A DNA stretch of 64,000 nucleotides, from contig OY756966.1 of assembly GCA_963580455.1 (NCBI GenBank), positions 14,573,001 to 14,637,000 of the forward strand, in the 5' to 3' direction. Positions 51,301 to 62,500 of the stretch are shown piece after piece (position 1 is the stretch's first letter; the number at the start of each line of letters is the position of its first letter). Made by a program: the position numbers and the translations under genes. Source of the DNA: Euonymus europaeus. Lineage: Eukaryota > Streptophyta > Magnoliopsida > Celastrales > Celastraceae. The notes beneath the pieces were generated by a model that was not told the DNA's origin, did not search any database, and saw nothing but the letters and a program-made list of their open reading frames with translations.

Positions 51301-54300
51301 ACTTCGGACTATCAAAATTTCTCGGGATAGACTTTTCATTGTTCTTGTATGTTAAATTTTACAAGTATAAGCTTCCTAGATTATTTCGATGCCAAAACAC
51401 CAACTTTCTATGAGAAATGGACAAAACCGTTAAAAGCTCCTCCATAGAGAGAGTTGAGCAACTTCGGACCGTGAAAGTTGCTCGGGATAGACTTTTTATT
51501 GTTCTTCTATGTCAAATTTTACGAGTATAAGCTTCCTACATTATTTCGATGCCAAAACACCAACTTTCTATGAGAAATGGACAAAACCGTTAAAAGCTCC
51601 TCCATAGAAAGAGTTGGGTAACTTCGGACTATCAAAGTTGCTCGGTGTACAATTTCTATTGTTCTCATATGTCAAATTTTACGAGTATAAGCTTCCTACA
51701 TTATTTCGATGCCAAAACACCAACTTTCTATGACAAATGGACAAAACCGTTAAAAGGTCCTCCGTAGAGAGAGTTGAGCAACTTCGGACCATCAAAGTTG
51801 CTCGGTGTACAATTTCTATTGTTCTCATATGTCAAATTTTACGAGTATAAGCTTCCTACATTATTTCGATGCCAAAACACCAACTTTCTATGACAAATGG
51901 ACAAAACCGTTAAAAGCTCCTCTATAGAGAGAGTTGAGCAACTTCGGACTGTGAACGTTGCTCGGGATAGACTTTTTATTGCTCTTCTATGTCAAATTTT
52001 ACGAGTATAAGCTTCCTACATTATTTCGATGCCAAAACACCAACTTTCTAAGACAAATATACAAAACCGTTAAAAGCTCCTCCATAGAGAGAGTTGGGCA
52101 ACTTCGGACTATCAAAATTGCTCGGGATAGACTTTTTATTGTTCTTGTATGTTAAATTTTACGAGTATAAGCTTCCTACATTATTTCGATGCCAAAACAC
52201 CAACTTTCTATGACAAATGGACAAAACCGTTAAAAGCTCCTCCATAGAGAGAGTTGAGCAACTTCGGACCATCAAAGTTGCTCGGTGTACAATTTCTATT
52301 GTTCTCATATGTCAAATTTTACGAGTATAAGCTTCCTACATTATTTCGATGCCAAAACACCAACTTTCTATGACAAATGGAAAAAACCGTTAAAAGCTCC
52401 TCCATACAGAGAGTTGAGCAACTTCGGACCATCAAAGTTGCTCGGTGAACAATTTCTATTGTTCTCATCTGTCAAATTTTACGAGTATAAGCTTCCTACA
52501 TTATTTCGATGCCAAAACACCAACTTTCTATGACAAATGGACAAAACCGTTAAAAGCTCCTCCATAGAGAGAGTTGAGCAACTTCGGACTCTCAAAGTTG
52601 CTCGGGATAGACTTTTAATTGTTCTTCTATGTCAAATTATACGAGTATAAGTTTCCTACATTATTTCGATGCCAAAACACCAACTTCCTATGACAAATGG
52701 ACAAAACCGTTAAAAGCTCCTCCATAGAGGGAGTTGAGCAACTTTGGACCATCAAAGTTGCTCGGTGTACAATTTCTATTGTTCTCATATGTCAAATTTT
52801 ACGAGTATAAGCTTCCTACATTATTTCGATGCCAAAACACCAACTTTCTATGACAAATGGACAAAACCGTTAAAAGCTCCTCCATACAGAGAGTTGAGCA
52901 ACTTCGGACCATCAAAGTTGCTCGGTGTACAATTTCTATTGTTCTCATATGTCAAATTTTACGAGTATAAGCTTCCTACATTATTTCGATGCCAAAACAC
53001 CAACTTTCTATGACAAATGGACAAAACCGTTAAAAGCTCCTCCATAGAGAGAGTTGAGCAACTTCGGACTGTGAAAGTTGCTCGGGATAGACTTTTTATT
53101 GTTCTTCTATGTCAAATTTTACGAGTATAAGCTTCCTTCATTATTTCGATGCCAAAACACCAACTTTCTATGACAAATGGACAAAACCGTTAAAAGCTCC
53201 TCCATACAAAGAGTTGAGCAACTTCGGACCATCAAAGTTGCTCGGTGTACAATTTCTATTGTTTTCATATGTCAAATTTTACGAGTATAAGCTTCCTAGA
53301 TTATTTCGATGCTAAAACAACAACTTTCTATGACAAATGGACAAAACCGTTAAAAGCTCCTCCATAGAGAGAGTTGAGCAACTTCGGACCATCAAAGTTG
53401 CTCGGTGTACAATTTCTATTGTTCTCATATGTCAAATTTTACGAGTATAAGCTTCCTACATTATTTCGATGCCAAAACACCAACTTTCTATGACAAATGG
53501 ACAAAACCGTTAAAAGCTCCTCCATAGAGAGAGTTGAGCAACTTCGGACTGTGAAAGTTGCTCGGGATAGACTTTTTATTGTTCTTCTATGTCAAATTTT
53601 ACGAGTATAAGCTTCCTACATTATTTCGATGCCAAAACACCAACTTTCTAAGACAAATATACAAAACCGTTAAAAGCTCCTCCATAGAGAGAGTTGGGCA
53701 ACTTCGGACTATCAAAATTTCTCGGGATAGACTTTTTATTGTTCTTCTATGTCAAATTTTACGAGTATAAGCTTCCTAGATTATTTCGATGCCAAAACAA
53801 CAACTTTCTATGACAAATGGACAAAACCGTTAAAAGCTCCTCTATAGAGAGGGTTGAGCAATTTCGGACTATCAAAATTGCTCGGGATAGACTTTTTATT
53901 TTTCTTCTATGTTAAATTTTACGAGGATAAGCTTCCTACATTATTTCGATGCCAAAACACCAACTTTCTATGACAAATGGACAAAACCGTTAAAAGCTCC
54001 TCCATAGAGAGAGTTGAGCAACTTCGGACCATCAAAGTTGCTCGGTGTACAATTTCTATTGTTCTCATATGTCAAATTTTACGAGTATAAGCTTCCTTCA
54101 TTATTTCGATGCCAAAACACCAACTTTCTATGACAAATGGACAAAACCGTTAAAAGCTCCTCCATACAAAGAGTTGAGCAACTTCGGACCATCAAAGTTG
54201 CTCGGTGTACAATTTCTATTGTTCTCATATGTCAAATTTTACGAGTATAAGCTTCCTACATTATTTCGATGCCAAAACACCAACTTTCATTGACAAATGG

Positions 54301-55200
54301 ACAAAACCGTTAAAAGCTCCTCCATAGAGAGAGTTGAGCAACTTCGGACTCTCAAAGTTGCTCGGGATGGACTTTTAATTGTTCTTCTATGTCAAATTAT
54401 ACGAGTATAAGTTTCCTACATTATTTCGATGCCAAAACACCAACTTTCTATGACAAATGGACAAAACCGTTAAAAGCTCCTACATAGAGGGAGTTGAGCA
54501 ACTTTGGACCATCAAAGTTGCTCGGTGTACAATTTCTATTGTTCTCATATGTCAAATTTTATCAGTATAAGCTTCAGAGATTATTTCAATGCCAAAACAC
54601 CAACTTTCTTTGACAAATGGACAAAACCGTTAAAAGCTCCTCCATAGAGAGAGTTGAGCAACTTCGGACTGTGAAAGTTGCTCGGGATAGACTTTTTATT
54701 GTTCTTCTATGTCAAATTTTACGAGTATAAGCTTCCTACATTATTTCGATGCCAAAACACCAACTTTCTAAGACAAATATACAAAACCGTTAAAAGCTCC
54801 TCCATAGAGAGAGTTGGGCAACTTCGGACTATCAAAATTTCTCGGGATAGACTTTTTATTGTTCTTCTATGTCAAATTTTACGAGTATAAGCTTCCTAGA
54901 TTATTTCGATGCCAAAACAACAACTTTCTATGACAAATGGACAAAACCGTTAAAAGCTCCTCCATAGAGAGAGTTGAGCAACTTCGGACTGTGAAAGTTG
55001 CTCGGGATAGACTTTTTATTGTTCTTCTATGTCAAATTTTACGAGTATAAGCTTCCTACATTATTTCGATGCCAAAACACCAACTTTCTATGACAAATAT
55101 ACAAAACCGTTAAAAGTTCCTCCATAGAAAGAGTTGCGTAACTTCGGACTATCAAAATTTCTCGGGATAGACTTTTCATTGTTCTTGTATGTTAAATTTT
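51300..55200. repeat. Mixed satellite stretch with pieces of several HORs
   Basis: Bases 51640-52375 match 55480-56215 at 3840 bp (24 monomers). Bases about 52325-52800 match 49285-49760 at 3040 bp, sharing GGAAAAAACCG and GTGAACAATTTC. Bases about 54361-54960 match 47801-48400 at 6560 bp, sharing TTTTATCAGTATAAG. Two A monomers with CCTTCATTATT and CATACAAAGAG recur 960 bp apart (about 53140, 54100). The stretch looks like a patchwork from recombination between neighbouring arrays. Confidence 0.75.
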
Positions 55201-57485
55201 ACGAGTATAAGCTTCCTACATTATTTCGATGCCAAAACACCAACTTTCTATGAGAAATGGACAAAACCGTTAAAAGCTCCTCCATAGAGAGAGTTGAGCA
55301 ACTTCGGACCATCAAAGTTGCTCGGTGTACAATTTCTATTGTTCTCATATGTCAAATTTTACGAGTATAAGCTTCCTACATTATTTCGATGCCAAAACAC
55401 CAACTTTCTATGAGAAATGGACAAAACCGTTAAAAGCTCCTCCATAGAGAGAGTTGAGCAACTTCCGGCCATCAAAGTTGCTCGGTGTACAATTTCTATT
55501 GTTCTCATATGTCAAATTTTACGAGTATAAGCTTCCTACATTATTTCGATGCCAAAACACCAACTTTCTATGACAAATGGACAAAACCGTTAAAAGGTCC
55601 TCCGTAGAGAGAGTTGAGCAACTTCGGACCATCAAAGTTGCTCGGTGTACAATTTCTATTGTTCTCATATGTCAAATTTTACGAGTATAAGCTTCCTACA
55701 TTATTTCGATGCCAAAACACCAACTTTCTATGACAAATGGACAAAACCGTTAAAAGCTCCTCTATAGAGAGAGTTGAGCAACTTCGGACTGTGAACGTTG
55801 CTCGGGATAGACTTTTTATTGCTCTTCTATGTCAAATTTTACGAGTATAAGCTTCCTACATTATTTCGATGCCAAAACACCAACTTTCTAAGACAAATAT
55901 ACAAAACCGTTAAAAGCTCCTCCATAGAGAGAGTTGGGCAACTTCGGACTATCAAAATTGCTCGGGATAGACTTTTTATTGTTCTTGTATGTTAAATTTT
56001 ACGAGTATAAGCTTCCTACATTATTTCGATGCCAAAACACCAACTTTCTATGACAAATGGACAAAACCGTTAAAAGCTCCTCCATAGAGAGAGTTGAGCA
56101 ACTTCGGACCATCAAAGTTGCTCGGTGTACAATTTCTATTGTTCTCATATGTCAATTTTTACGAGTATAAGCTTCCTACATTATTTCGATGCCAAAACAC
56201 CAACTTTCTATGACAAATGGACAAAACCGTTAAAAGCTCCTCAATAGAGAGAGTTGAGCAACTTCGGACCATCAAAGTTGCTCGGTGTACAATTTCTATT
56301 GTTCTCATATGTCAAATTTTACGAGTATAAGCTTCCTACATTATTTCGATGCCAAAACACCAACTTTCTATGAGAAATGGACAAAACCGTTAAAAGCTCC
56401 TCCATAGAGAGAGTTGAGCAACTTCCGTCCATCAAAGTTGCTCGGTGTACAATTTCTATTGTTCTCATATGTCAAATTTTACGAGTATAAGCTTCCTACA
56501 TTATTTCGATGCCAAAACACCAACTTTCTATGAGAAATGGACAACCGTTAAAAGCTCCTCCATAGAGAGAGTTGAGCAACTTCCGACCATCAAAGTTGCT
56601 CGGTGTACAATTTCTATTGTTCTCATATGTCAAATTTTACGAGTATAAGCTTCCTACATTATTTCGATGCCAAAACACCAACTTTCTATGACAAATGGAC
56701 AAAACCGTTAAAAGGTCCTCCGTAGAGAGAGTTGAGCAACTTCGGACCATAAAAGTTGCTCGGTGTACAATTTCTATTGTTCTCATATGTCAAATTTTAC
56801 GAGTATAAGCTTCCTACATTATTTCGATGCCAAAACACCAACTTTCTATGACAAATGGACAAAACCGTTAAAAGCTCCTCTATAGAGAGAGTTGAGCAAC
56901 TTCGGACTGTGAACGTTGCTCGGGATAGACTTTTTATTGCTCTTCTATGTCAAATTTTACGAGTATAAGCTTCCTACATTATTTCGATGCCAAAACACCA
57001 ACTTTCTAAGACAAATATACAAAACCGTTAAAAGCTCCTCCATAGAGAGAGTTGGGCAACTTCGGACTATCAAAATTGCTCGGGATAGACTTTTTATTGT
57101 TCTTGTATGTTAAATTTTACGAGTATAAGCTTCCTACATTATTTCGATGCCAAAACACCAACTTTCTATGACAAATGGACAAAACCGTTAAAAGCTCCTC
57201 CATAGAGAGAGTTGAGCAACTTCGGACCATCAAAGTTGCTCGGTGTACAATTTCTATTGTTCTCATATGTCAAATTTTACGAGTATAAGCTTCCTACATT
57301 ATTTCGATGCCAAAACACCAACTTTCTATGACAAATGGACAAAACCGTTAAAAGCTCCTCAATAGAGAGAGTTGAGCAACTTCGGACCATCAAAGTTGCT
57401 CGGTGTACAATTTCTATTGTTCTCATATGTCAAATTTTACGAGTATAAGCTTCCTACATTATTTCGATGCCAAAGCACCAACTTT
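55200..57485. repeat. 7-monomer repeat (1118-1120 bp), two copies
   Basis: Equivalent points include GGTCCTCCGTAGAG (55597, 56715), GTGAACGTTGC with GCTCTTC (55793, 56911) and CTATGAGAAATGG monomers (55250, 56370). The order is A, A, A(CCGTAG), B1, B4 with AAAATTGCTC, A, A(CTCAATAG). One monomer has a two-base loss, GGACAACCGTT (about 56540), the only 158-bp unit in the window. Divergence begins near 57485. Confidence 0.85.
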
Positions 57486-58365
57486 CTATGACAAATGGAC
57501 AAAACCGTTAAAAGCTCCTCCATACAGAGAGTTGAGCAACTTCGGACCATCAAATTTGCTCGGGATAGACTTTTAATTGTTCTTCTAGGTCAAATTATAC
57601 GAGTATAAGTTTCCTACATTATTTCGATGCCAAAACACCAACTTTCTATGAAAAATAGATAAAACCGTTAAAAGCTCCTCCATAGAGAATGTTGAGCAAC
57701 TTTGGACCATCAAAGTTGCTCGGTGTACAATTTCTATTGTTCTCATATGTCAAATTTTACGAGTATAAGCTTCAGAGATTATTTCAATTCCAAAACACCA
57801 ACTTTCTATGACAAATGGACAAAACCGTTAAAAGCTCCTCTATAGAGAGAGTTGAGCAACTTCGGACTGTGAAAGTTGCTCGGGATAGACTTTTTATTGT
57901 TCTTCTATGTCAAATTTTACGAGTATAAGCTTCCTACATTATTTCGATGCCAAAACACCAACTTTCTAAGACAAGTATACAAAACCGTTAAAAGCTCCTC
58001 CATAGAGAGAGTTGGGCAACTTCGGACTATCAAAATTTCTCGGGATAGACTTTTTATTGTTCTTCTATGTCAAATTTTACGAGTACAAGCTTCCTAGATT
58101 ATTTCGATGCCAAAACAACAACTTTCTATGACAAATGGAAAAAACCGTTAAAAGCTCCTCCATAGAGAGAGTTGGGCAACTTCGGACTATCAAAATTTCT
58201 CGGGATAGACTTTTTATTGTTCTTCTATGTCAAATTTTACGAGTACAAGCTTCCTAGATTATTTCGATGCCAAAACACCAACTTTCAATGACAAATGGAC
58301 AAAACCGTTAAAAGCTCCTCTATAGAGAGAGTTGAGCAACTTCGGACTGTGAAAGTTGCTCGGGA
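57485..58365. repeat. Beta-order stretch with an A/B hybrid
   Basis: The first monomer reads CATACAG and GGACCATCAAATTTGC as in A, but then GGGATAGACTTTTAATTG as in B2 (about 57525-57580), so it is a hybrid. A2 with GAGAATGTTGAGC (about 57686), B1, B4 with ACAAGTATAC, a second B4 and B1 follow. The adjacent B4 monomers share GTACAAGCTTCC (about 58083, 58243). Confidence 0.75.
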
Positions 58366-60600
58366 TAGACTTTTTATTGTTCTTCTATGTCAAATTTTAC
58401 GAGTATAAGCTTCCTATATTATTTTGATGCCAAAACACCAACTTGCTATGACAAATAGACAAAACCGTTAAAAGCTCCACCATAGAGAGAGTTGAGCAAC
58501 TTCGGACGATCAAAATTGCTCGGGATAGACTTTTTATTGTTCTTGTATGTTAAATTTTACGAGTATAAGCTTCCTACATTATTTCGATGCCAAAACACCA
58601 ACTTTCTATGACAAATGGACAAAACCGTTAAAAGCTCCTCCATAGAGAGAGTTGAGCAACTTCCGACCATCAAAGTTGCTCGGTGTACAATTTCTATTGT
58701 TCTCATATGTCACATTTTACGAGTATAAGCTTCCTACATTATTTCGATGCCAAAACACCAACTTTCTATGACAAATGGACAAAACCGTTAAAAGCTCCTC
58801 AATAGAGAGAGTTGAGCAACTTCGGACCATAAAAGTTGTTCGGTGTACAATTTCTATTGTTCTCATATGTCAAATTTTACGAGTATAAGCTTCCTACATT
58901 ATTTCGATGCCAAAACACCAACTTTCTATGAGAAATGGACAAAACCGTTAAAAGCTCCTCCATAGAGAGAGTTGAGCAACTTCCGGCCATCAAAGTTGCT
59001 CGGTGTACAATTTCTATTGTTCTTGTATGTTAAATTTTACGAGTATAAGCTTCCTACATTATTTCGATGCCAAAACACCAACTTTCTATGACAAATGGAC
59101 AAAACCGTTAAAAGCTCCTCCATAGAGAGAGTTGAGCAACTTCGGACCATCAAAGTTGCTCGGTGTACAATTTCTATTGTTCTCATATGTCAAATTTTAC
59201 GAGTATAAGCTTCCTACATTATTTCGATGCCAAAACACCAACTTTCTATGACAAATGGACAAAACCGTTAAAAGCTCCTCAATAGAGAGAGTTGAGCAAC
59301 TTCGGACCATCAAAGTTGCTCGGTGTACAATTTCTATTGTTCTCATATGTCAAATTTTACGAGTATAAGCTTCCTACATTATTTCGATGCCAAAACACCA
59401 ACTTTCTATGACAAATGGACAAAACCATTAAAAGCTCCTCCATAGAGAGAGTTGAGCAACTTCGGACGATCAAAGTTGCTCGGGATAGACTTTTTATTGT
59501 TCTTCTATGTCAAATTTTACGAGTATAAGCTTCCTATATTATTTTGATGCCAAAACACCAACTTGCTATGACAAATAGACAAAACCGTTAAAAGCTCCAC
59601 CATAGAGAGAGTTGAGCAACTTCGGACTATCAAAATTGCTCGGGGTAGACTTTTTATTGTTCTTGTATGTTAAATTTTACGAGTATAAGCTTCCTACATT
59701 ATTTCGATGCCAAAACACCAACTTTCTATGACAAATGGACAAAACCGTTAAAAGCTCCTCCATAGAGAGAGTTGAGCAACTTCCGACCATCAAAGTTGCT
59801 CGGTGTACAATTTCTATTGTTCTCATATGTCACATTTTACGAGTATAAGCTTCCTACATTATTTCGATGCCAAAACACCAACTTTCTATGACAAATGGAC
59901 AAAACCGTTAAAAGCTCCTCAATAGAGAGAGTTGAGCAACTTCGGACCATCAAAGTTGTTCGGTGTACAATTTCTATTGTTCTCATATGTCAAATTTTAC
60001 GAGTATAAGCTTCCTACATTATTTCGATGCCAAAACACCAACTTTCTATGAGAAATGGACAAAACCGTTAAAAGCTCCTCCATAGAGAGAGTTGAGCAAC
60101 TTCCGGCCATCAAAGTTGCTCGGTGTACAATTTCTATTGTTCTTGTATGTTAAATTTTACGAGTATAAGCTTCCTACATTATTTCGATGCCAAAACACCA
60201 ACTTTCTATGACAAATGGACAAAACCGTTAAAAGCTCCTCCATAGAGAGAGTTGAGCAACTTCGGACCATCAAAGTTGCTCGGTGTACAATTTCTATTGT
60301 TCTCATATGTCAAATTTTACGAGTATAAGCTTCCTACATTATTTCGATGCCAAAACACCAACTTTCTATGACAAATGGACAAAACCGTTAAAAGCTCCTC
60401 AATAGAGAGAGTTGAGCAACTTCGGACCATCAAAGTTGCTCGGTGTACAATTTCTATTGTTCTCATATGTCAAATTTTACGAGTATAAGCTTCCTACATT
60501 ATTTCGATGCCAAAACACCAACTTTCTATGACAAATGGACAAAACCGTTAAAAGCTCCTCCATAGAGAGAGTTGAGCAACTTCGGACGATCAAAGTTGCT
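58365..60600. repeat. 7-monomer (1120-bp) repeat, two tandem copies
   Basis: The register is exactly 1120 bp: CCTATATTATTTTGATG (58413, 59533), ATGTCACATTTTACG (58708, 59828), GTTGTTCGGTG (58836, 59956), TTCCGGCCATC with GTTCTTGTATGTTAAAT (about 58980, 60100) and A(CTCAATAG) (59278, 60398). Few differences are visible, among them ACCATAAAAG at 58827 against ACCATCAAAG at 59947 and GGGGTAGAC at 59642. The copies part near 60600, at CTTTTTATTG against CTTTTAATTG. Confidence 0.87.
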
Positions 60601-62500
60601 CGGGATAGACTTTTAATTGTTCTTTTATGTCAAATTATACGAGTATAAGCTTCCTACATTATTTCGATGCCAAAACACCAACTTTCTATGACAAATGGAC
60701 AAAACCGTTAAAAGCTCCTCCATAGAGGGAGTTGAGCAACTTTGGACCATCAAAGTTGCTCGGTGTACAATTTCTACTGTTCTCATATGTCAAATTTAAC
60801 GAGTATAAGCTTCAGAGATTATTTCAATGCCAAAACACCAACTTTCTTTGACAAATGGACAAAACCATTAAAAGCTCCTCTATAGAGAGAGTTGAGCAAC
60901 TTCGGACTGTGAAAGTTGCTCGGGATAGACTTTTTATTGTTCTTCTATGTCAAATTTTATGAGTATAAGCTTCCTACATTATTTCGATTCAAAACACCAA
61001 CTTTCTAAGACAAAAATACAAAACCGTTAAAAGCTCCTTCATAGAGAGAGTTGGGCAAGTTCGGACTATCAAAATTTCTCGGGATAGACTTTTTATTGTT
61101 CTTCTATGTCAAATTTTACGAGTATAAGCTTCCTAGATTATTTTGATGCCAAAACACCAACTTTCTATGACAAATAGACAAAACCGTTAAAAGCTCCACC
61201 ATAGAGAGAGTTGAGCAACTTCGGACTATCAAAATTGCTTGGGATAGACTTTTTATTGTTCTTCTATGTTAAATTTTACGAGTATAAGCTTCCCACATTA
61301 TTTCGATGCCAAAACACCAACTTTCTATGACAAATGGACAAAACCGTTAAAAGGTCCTCCATAGAGAGAGTTGAGCAACTTCGGACCATCAAAGTTGCTC
61401 GGTGTACAATTTCTATTGTTCTCATATGTCAAATTTTACGAGTATAAGCTTCCTACATTATTTCGATGCTAAAACACCAACTTTCTATGACAAATGGACA
61501 AAACCATTAAAAGCTCCTCAATAGAGAGAGTTGAGCAACTTCGGACCATCAAAGTTGCTAGGTGTACAATTTCTATTGTTCTCATATGTCAAATTTTACG
61601 AGTATAAACTTCCTACATTATTTCGATGACAAAACACCAACTTTCTATGACAAATGGACAAAACCGTTAAAAGCTCCTCCATAGAGAGAGTTGAGCAACT
61701 TCAGACTATCAAAGTTGCTCGGGATAGACTTTTAATTGTTCTTCTATGTCAAATTATACGACTATAAGCTTCCTACAATATTTCGATGCCAAAACACCAA
61801 CTTTCTATGACAAATGGACAAAACCTTTAAAAGCTCCTCCATAGAGGGAGTTGAGCAACTTTGGACCATCAAAGTTGCTCGGTGTACAATTTCTATTGTT
61901 CTCATATGTCAAATTTTACGAGTATAAGCTTCAGAGATTATTTCAATGCCAAAACACCAACTTTCTTTGACAAATGGACAAAACCGTTAAAAGCTCCTCT
62001 TTAGAGAGAGTTGAGCAACTTCGGACTGTGAAAGTTGCTCGGGATAGACTTTTTATTGTTCTTCTATGTCAAATTTTATGAGTATAAGCTTCCTACATTA
62101 TTTCGATGCAAAAACACCAACTTTCTAAGACAAAAATACAAAACCGTTAAAAGCTCCTCCATAGAGAGAGTTGGGCAACTTCGGACTATCAAAATTTCTC
62201 GGGATAGACTTTTTATTGTTCTTCTATGTCAAATTTTACGAGTATAAGCTTCCTAGATTATTTTGATGCCAAAACTCCAACTTTCTATGACAAATAGACA
62301 AAACCGTTAAAAGCTCCACCATAGAGAGAGTTGAGCAACTTCGGACTATCAAAATTGCTCGGGATAGACTTTTTATTGTTCTTCTATGTTAAATTTTACG
62401 AGTATAAGCTTCCCACATTATTTCGATGCCAAAACACCAACTTTCTATGACAAATGGACAAAACCGTTAAAAGCTCCTCCATAGAGAGAGTTGAGCAACT
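60600..62500. repeat. Beta-order 7-mer (1119-1120 bp), about 1.7 copies
   Basis: The order B2-A2-B1-B4-B6-A-A(CTCAATAG) starts at about 60600 and again at about 61720. Shared changes are CTAAGACAAAAATAC (61003, 62123), TTCCCACATTATT (61290, 62410) and CTTCAGAGATT (60811, 61930). A base is lost in GATTCAAAACACC (about 60987). The second copy ends after B6 near 62500, where an alpha-order B2t monomer follows. Confidence 0.82.

Noticed and set aside
53101..54220. A 6-mer (960-bp) higher-order repeat near 53-54 kb
   Set aside because: Only about 250 bp around CCTTCATTATT and CATACAAAGAG match at 960 bp; the flanking monomers differ, so it is a local copy and not a full HOR.
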